A model generated the notes under the pieces. That model saw only the letters and a program-made list of their open reading frames with translations, was not told the origin of the DNA and made no database searches. The position numbers and the translations under genes were made by a program. From Apostichopus japonicus (lineage: Eukaryota > Echinodermata > Holothuroidea > Aspidochirotida > Stichopodidae): 64,000 bases of DNA. Positions 1 through 13,544 of the stretch are shown in pieces (the stretch's first letter is position 1; each line of letters begins with the position of its first letter). The stretch is taken from contig NC_092572.1 of assembly GCF_037975245.1 (NCBI RefSeq), positions 9,754,001-9,818,000 on the forward strand, written 5' to 3'.

Positions 1-2637
1 GCTCGGCGCACTGTACGAGCTGATGATCGAGACTCTCTTTTGCATCCGTGGTTCGAACCCCGGGTGATGACGTCTTTTCCCGATCTTTTACAGCAAGTGC
101 CTGCACGGGGAGCTGTAAGTATTAGATTAATCCACCTAATATCTCAGTCCATACAGTGGCGCGATGGCTCGGCGCACTGTACGAGCTGATGATCGAGACT
201 CTCTTTTGCATCCGTGGTTCGAACCCCGGGTGATGACGTCTTTTCCCGATCTTTTACAGCAAGTGCCTGCACGGGGAGCTGTAAGTATTAGTTAATCCAC
301 CTAATATCTCAGTCCATACAGTGGCGCGATGGCTCGGCGCACTGTACGAGCTGATGATCGAGACTCTCTTTTGCATCCGTGGTTCGAACCCCGGGTGATG
401 ACGTCTTTTCCCGATCTTTTACAGCAAGTGCCTGCACGGGGAGCTGTAAGTATTAGTTAATCCACCTAATATCTCAGTCCATACAGTGGCGCGATGGCTC
501 GGCGCACTGTACGAGCTGATGATCGAGACTCTCTTTTGCATCCGTGGTTCGAACCCCGGGTGATGACGTCTTTTCCCGATCTTTTACAGCAAGTGCCTGC
601 ACGGGGAGCTGTAAGTATTAGTTATCCACCTAATATCTCAGTCCATACAGTGGCGCGATGGCTCGGCGCACTGTACGAGCTGATGATCGAGACTCTCTTT
701 TGCATCCGTGGTTCGAACCCCGGGTGATGACGTCTTTTCCCGATCTTTTACAGCAAGTGCCTGCACGGGGAGCTGTAAGTATTAGTTAATCCACCTAATA
801 TCTCAGTCCATACAGTGGCGCGATGGCTCGGCGCACTGTACGAGCTGATGATCGAGACTCTCTTTTGCATCCGTGGTTCGAACCCCGGGTGATGACGTCT
901 TTTCCCGATCTTTTACAGCAAGTGCCTGCACGGGGAGCTGTAAGTATTAGTTAATCCACCTAATATCTCAGTCCATACAGTGGCGCGATGGCTCGGCGCA
1001 CTGTACGAGCTGATGATCGAGACTCTCTTTTGCATCCGTGGTTCGAACCCCGGGGTGATGACGTCTTTTCCGATCTTTTACAGCAAGTGCCTGCACGGGG
1101 AGCTGTAAGTATTAGTTAATCCACCTAATATCTCAGTCCATACAGTGGCGCGATGGCTCGGCGCACTGTACGAGCTGATGATCGAGACTCTCTTTTGCAT
1201 CCGTGGTTCGAACCCCGGGTGATGACGTCTTTTCCCGATCTTTTACAGCAAGTGCCTGCACGGGGGAGCTGTAAGTATTAGTTAATCCACCTAATATCTC
1301 AGTCCATACAGTGGCGCGATGGCTCGGCGCACTGTACGAGCTGATGATCGAGACTCTCTTTTGCATCCGTGGTTCGAACCCCGGGTGATGACGTCTTTTC
1401 CGATCTTTTACAGCAAGTGCCTGCACGGGGAGCTGTAAGTATTAGTTAATCCACCTAATATCTCAGTCCATACAGTGGCGCGATGGCTCGGCGCACTGTA
1501 CGAGCTGATGATCGAGACTCTCTTTTGCATCCGTGGTCGAACCCCGGGTGATGACGTCTTTTCCCGATCTTTTACAGCAAGTGCCTGCACGGGGAGCTGT
1601 AAGTATTAGTTAATCCACCTAATATCTCAGTCCATACAGTGGCGCGATGGCTCGGCGCACTGTACGAGCTGATGATCGAGACTCTCTTTTGCATCCGTGG
1701 TTCGAACCCCGGGTGATGACGTCTTTTCCCGATCTTTTACAGCAAGTGCCTGCACGGGGAGCTGTAAGTATTAGTTAATCCACTAATATCTCAGTCCATA
1801 CAGTGGCGCAGATGGCTCGGCGCACTGTACGAGCTGATGATCGAGACTCTCTTTTGCATCCGTGGTTCGAACCCCGGGTGATGACGTCTTTTCCCGATCT
1901 TTTACAGCAAGTGCCTGCACGGGGAGCTGTAAGTATTAGTTAATCCACCTAATATCTCAGTCCATACAGTGGCGCGATGGCTCGGCGCACTGTACGAGCT
2001 GATGATCGAGACTCTCTTTTGCATCCGTGGTCGAACCCCGGGTGATGACGTCTTTTCCCGATCTTTTACAGCAAGTGCCTGCACGGGGAGCTGTAAGTAT
2101 TAGTTAATCCACCTAATATCTCAGTCCATACAGTGGCGCGATGGCTCGGCGCACTGTACGAGCTGATGATCGAGACTCTCTTTTGCATCCGTGGTTCGAA
2201 CCCCGGGTGATGACGTCTTTTCCCGATCTTTTACAGCAAGTGCCTGCACGGGGAGCTGTAAGTATTAGTTAATCCACCTAATATCTCAGTCCATACAGTG
2301 GCGCGATGGCTCGGCGCACTGTACGAGCTGATGATCGAGACTCTCTTTTGCATCCGTGGTTCGAAACCCCGGGTGATGACGTCTTTTCCCGATCTTTTAC
2401 AGCAAGTGCCTGCACGGGGAGCTGTAAGTATTAGTTAATCCACCTAATATCTCAGTCCATACAGTGGCGCGATGGCTCGGCGCACTGTACGAGCTGATGA
2501 TCGAGACTCTCTTTTGCATCCGTGGTTCGAACCCCGGGTGATGACGTCTTTTCCCGATCTTTTACAGCAAGTGCCTGCACGGGGAGCTGTAAGTATTAGT
2601 TAATCCACCTAATATCTCAGTCCATACAGTGGCGCGA

Positions 2638-2728
2638 TGGCTCGGCGCACTGTACGAGCTGATGATCGAGACTCTCTTTTGCATCCGTGGTTCGAACCCC
2701 GGGTGATGACGTCTTTTCCCGATCTTTT
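2638..2728 (+). promoter_or_regulatory. Representative internal Pol III promoter-like elements of the satellite monomer
   Basis: One monomer is annotated as an example. TGGCTCGGCGC (from 2638) resembles a degenerate A box; GCTC 2640-2643 pairs with GAGC 2656-2659 like a tRNA D-stem around a 12-nt loop. GGTTCGAACC at 2689-2698 is a perfect B box, about 50 nt after the A box, within the tRNA range. T runs at 2714-2717 and 2725-2728 could act as Pol III terminators. The T-arm pairs imperfectly and I see no proper anticodon arm, so it is tRNA-derived rather than a tRNA gene. Transcription is inferred, not shown. Confidence 0.5.
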
Positions 2729-5700
2729 ACAGCAAGTGCCTGCACGGGGAGCTGTAAGTATTAGTTAATCCACCTAATATCTCAGTCCATACAGTGGCGC
2801 GATGGCTCGGCGCACTGTACGAGTTGATGATCGAGACTCTCTTTTGCATCCGTGGTTCGAACCCCGGGTGATGACGTCTTTTCCCGATCTTTTACAGCAA
2901 GTGCCTGCACGGGGAGCTGTAAGTATTAGTTAATCCACCTAATATCTCAGTCCATACAGTGGCGCGATGGCTCGGCGCACTGTACGAGCTGATGATCGAG
3001 ACTCTCTTTTGCATCCGTGGTTCGAACCCCGGGTGATGACGTCTTTTCCCGATCTTTTACAGCAAGTGCCTGCACGGGGAGCTGTAAGTATTAGTTAATC
3101 CACCTAATATCTCAGTCCATACAGTGGCGCGATGGCTCGGCGCACTGTACGAGCTGATGATCGAGACTCTCTTTTGCATCCGTGGTTCGAACCCCGGGTG
3201 ATGACGTCTTTTCCCGATCTTTTACAGCAAGTGCCTGCACGGGGAGCTGTAAGTATTAGTTAATCCACCTAATATCTCAGTCCATACAGTGGCGCGATGG
3301 CTCGGCGCACTGTACGAGCTGATGATCGAGACTCTCTTTTGCATCCGTGGTTCGAACCCCGGGTGATGACGTCTTTTCCCGATCTTTTACAGCAAGTGCC
3401 TGCACGGGGAGCTGTAAGTATTAGTTAATCCACCTAATATCTCAGTCCATACAGTGGCGCGATGGCTCGGCGCACTGTACGAGCTGATGATCGAGACTCT
3501 CTTTTGCATCCGTGGTTCGAACCCCGGGTGATGACGTCTTTTCCCGATCTTTTACAGCAAGTGCCTGCACGGGGAGCTGTAAGTATTAGTTAATCCACCT
3601 AATATCTCAGTCCATACAGTGGCGCGATGGCTCGGCGCACTGTACGAGCTGATGATCGAGACTCTCTTTTGCATCCGTGGTTCGAACCCCGGGTGATGAC
3701 GTCTTTTCCCGATCTTTTACAGCAAGTGCCTGCACGGGGAGCTGTAAGTATTAGTTAATCCACCTAATATCTCAGTCCATACAGTGGCGCGATGGCTCGG
3801 CGCACTGTACGAGCTGATGATCGAGACTCTCTTTTGCATCCGTGGTTCGAACCCCGGGTGATGACGTCTTTTCCCGATCTTTTACAGCAAGTGCCTGCAC
3901 GGGGAGCTGTAAGTATTAGTTAATCCACCTAATATCTCAGTCCATACAGTGGCGCGATGGCTCGGCGCACTGTACGAGCTGATGATCGAGACTCTCTTTT
4001 GCATCCGTGGTTCGAACCCCGGGTGATGACGTCTTTTCCCGATCTTTTACAGCAAGTGCCTGCACGGGGAGCTGTAAGTATTAGTTAATCCACCTAATAT
4101 CTCAGTCCATACAGTGGCGCGATGGCTCGGCGCACTGTACGAGCTGATGATCGAGACTCTCTTTTGCATCCGTGGTTCGAACCCCGGGTGATGACGTCTT
4201 TTCCCGATCTTTTACAGCAAGTGCCTGCACGGGGAGCTGTAAGTATTAGTTAATCCACCTAATATCTCAGTCCATACAGTGGCGCGATGGCTCGGCGCAC
4301 TGTACGAGCTGATGATCGAGACTCTCTTTTGCATCCGTGGTTCGAACCCCGGGTGATGACGTCTTTTCCCGATCTTTTACAGCAAGTGCCTGCACGGGGA
4401 GCTGTAAGTATTAGTTAATCCACCTAATATCTCAGTCCATACAGTGGCGCGATGGCTCGGCGCACTGTACGAGCTGATGATCGAGACTCTCTTTTGCATC
4501 CGTGGTTCGAACCCCGGGTGATGACGTCTTTTCCCGATCTTTTACAGCAAGTGCCTGCACGGGGAGCTGTAAGTATTAGTTAATCCACCTAATATCTCAG
4601 TCCATACAGTGGCGCGATGGCTCGGCGCACTGTACGAGCTGATGATCGAGACTCTCTTTTGCATCCGTGGTTCGAACCCCGGGTGATGACGTCTTTTCCC
4701 GATCTTTTACAGCAAGTGCCTGCACGGGGAGCTGTAAGTATTAGTTAATCCACCTAATATCTCAGTCCATACAGTGGCGCGATGGCTCGGCGCACTGTAC
4801 GAGTTGATGATCGAGACTCTCTTTTGCATCCGTGGTTCGAACCCCGGGTGATGACGTCTTTTCCCGATCTTTTACAGCAAGTGCCTGCACGGGGAGCTGT
4901 AAGTATTAGTTAATCCACCTAATATCTCAGTCCATACAGTGGCGCGATGGCTCGGCGCACTGTACGAGCTGATGATCGAGACTCTCTTTTGCATCCGTGG
5001 TTCGAACCCCGGGTGATGACGTCTTTTCCCGATCTTTTACAGCAAGTGCCTGCACGGGGAGCTGTAAGTATTAGTTAATCCACCTAATATCTCAGTCCAT
5101 ACAGTGGCGCGATGGCTCGGCGCACTGTACGAGCTGATGATCGAGACTCTCTTTTGCATCCGTGGTTCGAACCCCGGGTGATGACGTCTTTTCCCGATCT
5201 TTTACAGCAAGTGCCTGCACGGGGAGCTGTAAGTATTAGTTAATCCACCTAATATCTCAGTCCATACAGTGGCGCGATGGCTCGGCGCACTGTACGAGCT
5301 GATGATCGAGACTCTCTTTTGCATCCGTGGTTCGAACCCCGGGTGATGACGTCTTTTCCCGATCTTTTACAGCAAGTGCCTGCACGGGGAGCTGTAAGTA
5401 TTAGTTAATCCACCTAATATCTCAGTCCATACAGTGGCGCGATGGCTCGGCGCACTGTACGAGTTGATGATCGAGACTCTCTTTTGCATCCGTGGTTCGA
5501 ACCCCGGGTGATGACGTCTTTTCCCGATCTTTTACAGCAAGTGCCTGCACGGGGAGCTGTAAGTATTAGTTAATCCACCTAATATCTCAGTCCATACAGT
5601 GGCGCGATGGCTCGGCGCACTGTACGAGCTGATGATCGAGACTCTCTTTTGCATCCGTGGTTCGAACCCCGGGTGATGACGTCTTTTCCCGATCTTTTAC

Positions 5701-8700
5701 AGCAAGTGCCTGCACGGGGAGCTGTAAGTATTAGTTAATCCACCTAATATCTCAGTCCATACAGTGGCGCGATGGCTCGGCGCACTGTACGAGTTGATGA
5801 TCGAGACTCTCTTTTGCATCCGTGGTTCGAACCCCGGGTGATGACGTCTTTTCCCGATCTTTTACAGCAAGTGCCTGCACGGGGAGCTGTAAGTATTAGT
5901 TAATCCACCTAATATCTCAGTCCATACAGTGGCGCGATGGCTCGGCGCACTGTACGAGCTGATGATCGAGACTCTCTTTTGCATCCGTGGTTCGAACCCC
6001 GGGTGATGACGTCTTTTCCCGATCTTTTACAGCAAGTGCCTGCACGGGGAGCTGTAAGTATTAGTTAATCCACCTAATATCTCAGTCCATACAGTGGCGC
6101 GATGGCTCGGCGCACTGTACGAGCTGATGATCGAGACTCTCTTTTGCATCCGTGGTTCGAACCCCGGGTGATGACGTCTTTTCCCGATCTTTTACAGCAA
6201 GTGCCTGCACGGGGAGCTGTAAGTATTAGTTAATCCACCTAATATCTCAGTCCATACAGTGGCGCGATGGCTCGGCGCACTGTACGAGCTGATGATCGAG
6301 ACTCTCTTTTGCATCCGTGGTTCGAACCCCGGGTGATGACGTCTTTTCCCGATCTTTTACAGCAAGTGCCTGCACGGGGAGCTGTAAGTATTAGTTAATC
6401 CACCTAATATCTCAGTCCATACAGTGGCGCGATGGCTCGGCGCACTGTACGAGCTGATGATCGAGACTCTCTTTTGCATCCGTGGTTCGAACCCCGGGTG
6501 ATGACGTCTTTTCCCGATCTTTTACAGCAAGTGCCTGCACGGGGAGCTGTAAGTATTAGTTAATCCACCTAATATCTCAGTCCATACAGTGGCGCGATGG
6601 CTCGGCGCACTGTACGAGCTGATGATCGAGACTCTCTTTTGCATCCGTGGTTCGAACCCCGGGTGATGACGTCTTTTCCCGATCTTTTACAGCAAGTGCC
6701 TGCACGGGGAGCTGTAAGTATTAGTTAATCCACCTAATATCTCAGTCCATACAGTGGCGCGATGGCTCGGCGCACTGTACGAGCTGATGATCGAGACTCT
6801 CTTTTGCATCCGTGGTTCGAACCCCGGGTGATGACGTCTTTTCCCGATCTTTTACAGCAAGTGCCTGCACGGGGAGCTGTAAGTATTAGTTAATCCACCT
6901 AATATCTCAGTCCATACAGTGGCGCGATGGCTCGGCGCACTGTACGAGCTGATGATCGAGACTCTCTTTTGCATCCGTGGTTCGAACCCCGGGTGATGAC
7001 GTCTTTTCCCGATCTTTTACAGCAAGTGCCTGCACGGGGAGCTGTAAGTATTAGTTAATCCACCTAATATCTCAGTCCATACAGTGGCGCGATGGCTCGG
7101 CGCACTGTACGAGTTGATGATCGAGACTCTCTTTTGCATCCGTGGTTCGAACCCCGGGTGATGACGTCTTTTCCCGATCTTTTACAGCAAGTGCCTGCAC
7201 GGGGAGCTGTAAGTATTAGTTAATCCACCTAATATCTCAGTCCATACAGTGGCGCGATGGCTCGGCGCACTGTACGAGCTGATGATCGAGACTCTCTTTT
7301 GCATCCGTGGTTCGAACCCCGGGTGATGACGTCTTTTCCCGATCTTTTACAGCAAGTGCCTGCACGGGGAGCTGTAAGTATTAGTTAATCCACCTAATAT
7401 CTCAGTCCATACAGTGGCGCGATGGCTCGGCGCACTGTACGAGCTGATGATCGAGACTCTCTTTTGCATCCGTGGTTCGAACCCCGGGTGATGACGTCTT
7501 TTCCCGATCTTTTACAGCAAGTGCCTGCACGGGGAGCTGTAAGTATTAGTTAATCCACCTAATATCTCAGTCCATACAGTGGCGCGATGGCTCGGCGCAC
7601 TGTACGAGTTGATGATCGAGACTCTCTTTTGCATCCGTGGTTCGAACCCCGGGTGATGACGTCTTTTCCCGATCTTTTACAGCAAGTGCCTGCACGGGGA
7701 GCTGTAAGTATTAGTTAATCCACCTAATATCTCAGTCCATACAGTGGCGCGATGGCTCGGCGCACTGTACGAGCTGATGATCGAGACTCTCTTTTGCATC
7801 CGTGGTTCGAACCCCGGGTGATGACGTCTTTTCCCGATCTTTTACAGCAAGTGCCTGCACGGGGAGCTGTAAGTATTAGTTAATCCACCTAATATCTCAG
7901 TCCATACAGTGGCGCGATGGCTCGGCGCACTGTACGAGTTGATGATCGAGACTCTCTTTTGCATCCGTGGTTCGAACCCCGGGTGATGACGTCTTTTCCC
8001 GATCTTTTACAGCAAGTGCCTGCACGGGGAGCTGTAAGTATTAGTTAATCCACCTAATATCTCAGTCCATACAGTGGCGCGATGGCTCGGCGCACTGTAC
8101 GAGCTGATGATCGAGACTCTCTTTTGCATCCGTGGTTCGAACCCCGGGTGATGACGTCTTTTCCCGATCTTTTACAGCAAGTGCCTGCACGGGGAGCTGT
8201 AAGTATTAGTTAATCCACCTAATATCTCAGTCCATACAGTGGCGCGATGGCTCGGCGCACTGTACGAGCTGATGATCGAGACTCTCTTTTGCATCCGTGG
8301 TTCGAACCCCGGGTGATGACGTCTTTTCCCGATCTTTTACAGCAAGTGCCTGCACGGGGAGCTGTAAGTATTAGTTAATCCACCTAATATCTCAGTCCAT
8401 ACAGTGGCGCGATGGCTCGGCGCACTGTACGAGCTGATGATCGAGACTCTCTTTTGCATCCGTGGTTCGAACCCCGGGTGATGACGTCTTTTCCCGATCT
8501 TTTACAGCAAGTGCCTGCACGGGGAGCTGTAAGTATTAGTTAATCCACCTAATATCTCAGTCCATACAGTGGCGCGATGGCTCGGCGCACTGTACGAGCT
8601 GATGATCGAGACTCTCTTTTGCATCCGTGGTTCGAACCCCGGGTGATGACGTCTTTTCCCGATCTTTTACAGCAAGTGCCTGCACGGGGAGCTGTAAGTA

Positions 8701-11700
8701 TTAGTTAATCCACCTAATATCTCAGTCCATACAGTGGCGCGATGGCTCGGCGCACTGTACGAGCTGATGATCGAGACTCTCTTTTGCATCCGTGGTTCGA
8801 ACCCCGGGTGATGACGTCTTTTCCCGATCTTTTACAGCAAGTGCCTGCACGGGGAGCTGTAAGTATTAGTTAATCCACCTAATATCTCAGTCCATACAGT
8901 GGCGCGATGGCTCGGCGCACTGTACGAGCTGATGATCGAGACTCTCTTTTGCATCCGTGGTTCGAACCCCGGGTGATGACGTCTTTTCCCGATCTTTTAC
9001 AGCAAGTGCCTGCACGGGGAGCTGTAAGTATTAGTTAATCCACCTAATATCTCAGTCCATACAGTGGCGCGATGGCTCGGCGCACTGTACGAGCTGATGA
9101 TCGAGACTCTCTTTTGCATCCGTGGTTCGAACCCCGGGTGATGACGTCTTTTCCCGATCTTTTACAGCAAGTGCCTGCACGGGGAGCTGTAAGTATTAGT
9201 TAATCCACCTAATATCTCAGTCCATACAGTGGCGCGATGGCTCGGCGCACTGTACGAGCTGATGATCGAGACTCTCTTTTGCATCCGTGGTTCGAACCCC
9301 GGGTGATGACGTCTTTTCCCGATCTTTTACAGCAAGTGCCTGCACGGGGAGCTGTAAGTATTAGTTAATCCACCTAATATCTCAGTCCATACAGTGGCGC
9401 GATGGCTCGGCGCACTGTACGAGCTGATGATCGAGACTCTCTTTTGCATCCGTGGTTCGAACCCCGGGTGATGACGTCTTTTCCCGATCTTTTACAGCAA
9501 GTGCCTGCACGGGGAGCTGTAAGTATTAGTTAATCCACCTAATATCTCAGTCCATACAGTGGCGCGATGGCTCGGCGCACTGTACGAGCTGATGATCGAG
9601 ACTCTCTTTTGCATCCGTGGTTCGAACCCCGGGTGATGACGTCTTTTCCCGATCTTTTACAGCAAGTGCCTGCACGGGGAGCTGTAAGTATTAGTTAATC
9701 CACCTAATATCTCAGTCCATACAGTGGCGCGATGGCTCGGCGCACTGTACGAGCTGATGATCGAGACTCTCTTTTGCATCCGTGGTTCGAACCCCGGGTG
9801 ATGACGTCTTTTCCCGATCTTTTACAGCAAGTGCCTGCACGGGGAGCTGTAAGTATTAGTTAATCCACCTAATATCTCAGTCCATACAGTGGCGCGATGG
9901 CTCGGCGCACTGTACGAGCTGATGATCGAGACTCTCTTTTGCATCCGTGGTTCGAACCCCGGGTGATGACGTCTTTTCCCGATCTTTTACAGCAAGTGCC
10001 TGCACGGGGAGCTGTAAGTATTAGTTAATCCACCTAATATCTCAGTCCATACAGTGGCGCGATGGCTCGGCGCACTGTACGAGCTGATGATCGAGACTCT
10101 CTTTTGCATCCGTGGTTCGAACCCCGGGTGATGACGTCTTTTCCCGATCTTTTACAGCAAGTGCCTGCACGGGGAGCTGTAAGTATTAGTTAATCCACCT
10201 AATATCTCAGTCCATACAGTGGCGCGATGGCTCGGCGCACTGTACGAGTTGATGATCGAGACTCTCTTTTGCATCCGTGGTTCGAACCCCGGGTGATGAC
10301 GTCTTTTCCCGATCTTTTACAGCAAGTGCCTGCACGGGGAGCTGTAAGTATTAGTTAATCCACCTAATATCTCAGTCCATACAGTGGCGCGATGGCTCGG
10401 CGCACTGTACGAGCTGATGATCGAGACTCTCTTTTGCATCCGTGGTTCGAACCCCGGGTGATGACGTCTTTTCCCGATCTTTTACAGCAAGTGCCTGCAC
10501 GGGGAGCTGTAAGTATTAGTTAATCCACCTAATATCTCAGTCCATACAGTGGCGCGATGGCTCGGCGCACTGTACGAGCTGATGATCGAGACTCTCTTTT
10601 GCATCCGTGGTTCGAACCCCGGGTGATGACGTCTTTTCCCGATCTTTTACAGCAAGTGCCTGCACGGGGAGCTGTAAGTATTAGTTAATCCACCTAATAT
10701 CTCAGTCCATACAGTGGCGCGATGGCTCGGCGCACTGTACGAGCTGATGATCGAGACTCTCTTTTGCATCCGTGGTCGAACCCCGGGTGATGACGTCTTT
10801 TCCCGATCTTTTACAGCAAGTGCCTGCACGGGGAGCTGTAAGTATTAGTTAATCCACCTAATATCTCAGTCCATACAGTGGCGCGATGGCTCGGCGCACT
10901 GTACGAGCTGATGATCGAGACTCTCTTTTGCATCCGTGGTTCGAACCCCGGGTGATGACGTCTTTTCCCGATCTTTTACAGCAAGTGCCTGCACGGGGAG
11001 CTGTAAGTATTAGTTAATCCACCTAATATCTCAGTCCATACAGTGGCGCGATGGCTCGGCGCACTGTACGAGTTGATGATCGAGACTCTCTTTTGCATCC
11101 GTGGTTCGAACCCCGGGTGATGACGTCTTTTCCCGATCTTTTACAGCAAGTGCCTGCACGGGGAGCTGTAAGTATTAGTTAATCCACCTAATATCTCAGT
11201 CCATACAGTGGCGCGATGGCTCGGCGCACTGTACGAGCTGATGATCGAGACTCTCTTTTGCATCCGTGGTTCGAACCCCGGGTGATGACGTCTTTTCCCG
11301 ATCTTTTACAGCAAGTGCCTGCACGGGGAGCTGTAAGTATTAGTTAATCCACCTAATATCTCAGTCCATACAGTGGCGCGATGGCTCGGCGCACTGTACG
11401 AGCTGATGATCGAGACTCTCTTTTGCATCCGTGGTTCGAACCCCGGGTGATGACGTCTTTTCCCGATCTTTTACAGCAAGTGCCTGCACGGGGAGCTGTA
11501 AGTATTAGTTAATCCACCTAATATCTCAGTCCATACAGTGGCGCGATGGCTCGGCGCACTGTACGAGCTGATGATCGAGACTCTCTTTTGCATCCGTGGT
11601 TCGAACCCCGGGTGATGACGTCTTTTCCCGATCTTTTACAGCAAGTGCCTGCACGGGGAGCTGTAAGTATTAGTTAATCCACCTAATATCTCAGTCCATA

Positions 11701-13544
11701 CAGTGGCGCGATGGCTCGGCGCACTGTACGAGCTGATGATCGAGACTCTCTTTTGCATCCGTGGTTCGAACCCCGGGTGATGACGTCTTTTCCCGATCTT
11801 TTACAGCAAGTGCCTGCACGGGGAGCTGTAAGTATTAGTTAATCCACCTAATATCTCAGTCCATACAGTGGCGCGATGGCTCGGCGCACTGTACGAGTTG
11901 ATGATCGAGACTCTCTTTTGCATCCGTGGTTCGAACCCCGGGTGATGACGTCTTTTCCCGATCTTTTACAGCAAGTGCCTGCACGGGGAGCTGTAAGTAT
12001 TAGTTAATCCACCTAATATCTCAGTCCATACAGTGGCGCGATGGCTCGGCGCACTGTACGAGCTGATGATCGAGACTCTCTTTTGCATCCGTGGTTCGAA
12101 CCCCGGGTGATGACGTCTTTTCCCGATCTTTTACAGCAAGTGCCTGCACGGGGAGCTGTAAGTATTAGTTAATCCACCTAATATCTCAGTCCATACAGTG
12201 GCGCGATGGCTCGGCGCACTGTACGAGCTGATGATCGAGACTCTCTTTTGCATCCGTGGTTCGAACCCCGGGTGATGACGTCTTTTCCCGATCTTTTACA
12301 GCAAGTGCCTGCACGGGGAGCTGTAAGTATTAGTTAATCCACCTAATATCTCAGTCCATACAGTGGCGCGATGGCTCGGCGCACTGTACGAGTTGATGAT
12401 CGAGACTCTCTTTTGCATCCGTGGTTCGAACCCCGGGTGATGACGTCTTTTCCCGATCTTTTACAGCAAGTGCCTGCACGGGGAGCTGTAAGTATTAGTT
12501 AATCCACCTAATATCTCAGTCCATACAGTGGCGCGATGGCTCGGCGCACTGTACGAGCTGATGATCGAGACTCTCTTTTGCATCCGTGGTTCGAACCCCG
12601 GGTGATGACGTCTTTTCCCGATCTTTTACAGCAAGTGCCTGCACGGGGAGCTGTAAGTATTAGTTAATCCACCTAATATCTCAGTCCATACAGTGGCGCG
12701 ATGGCTCGGCGCACTGTACGAGCTGATGATCGAGACTCTCTTTTGCATCCGTGGTTCGAACCCCGGGTGATGACGTCTTTTCCCGATCTTTTACAGCAAG
12801 TGCCTGCACGGGGAGCTGTAAGTATTAGTTAATCCACCTAATATCTCAGTCCATACAGTGGCGCGATGGCTCGGCGCACTGTACGAGCTGATGATCGAGA
12901 CTCTCTTTTGCATCCGTGGTTCGAACCCCGGGTGATGACGTCTTTTCCCGATCTTTTACAGCAAGTGCCTGCACGGGGAGCTGTAAGTATTAGTTAATCC
13001 ACCTAATATCTCAGTCCATACAGTGGCGCGATGGCTCGGCGCACTGTACGAGCTGATGATCGAGACTCTCTTTTGCATCCGTGGTTCGAACCCCGGGTGA
13101 TGACGTCTTTTCCCGATCTTTTACAGCAAGTGCCTGCACGGGGAGCTGTAAGTATTAGTTAATCCACCTAATATCTCAGTCCATACAGTGGCGCGATGGC
13201 TCGGCGCACTGTACGAGCTGATGATCGAGACTCTCTTTTGCATCCGTGGTTCGAACCCCGGGTGATGACGTCTTTTCCCGATCTTTTACAGCAAGTGCCT
13301 GCACGGGGAGCTGTAAGTATTAGTTAATCCACCTAATATCTCAGTCCATACAGTGGCGCGATGGCTCGGCGCACTGTACGAGCTGATGATCGAGACTCTC
13401 TTTTGCATCCGTGGTTCGAACCCCGGGTGATGACGTCTTTTCCCGATCTTTTACAGCAAGTGCCTGCACGGGGAGCTGTAAGTATTAGTTAATCCACCTA
13501 ATATCTCAGTCCATACAGTGGCGCGATGGCTCGGCGCACTGTAC

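Noticed and set aside
494-2084. Open frames of 60-97 residues in the satellite (both strands)
   Set aside because: They exist only where one-base indels skip the stops of the repeat and translate the same 165-bp monomer; no coding logic or splice sites.
2640-2710. A tandem array of functional tRNA genes
   Set aside because: The B box and D-arm are good, but the T-stem has a mismatch, the D-loop is too long, and no anticodon stem-loop or acceptor stem forms.
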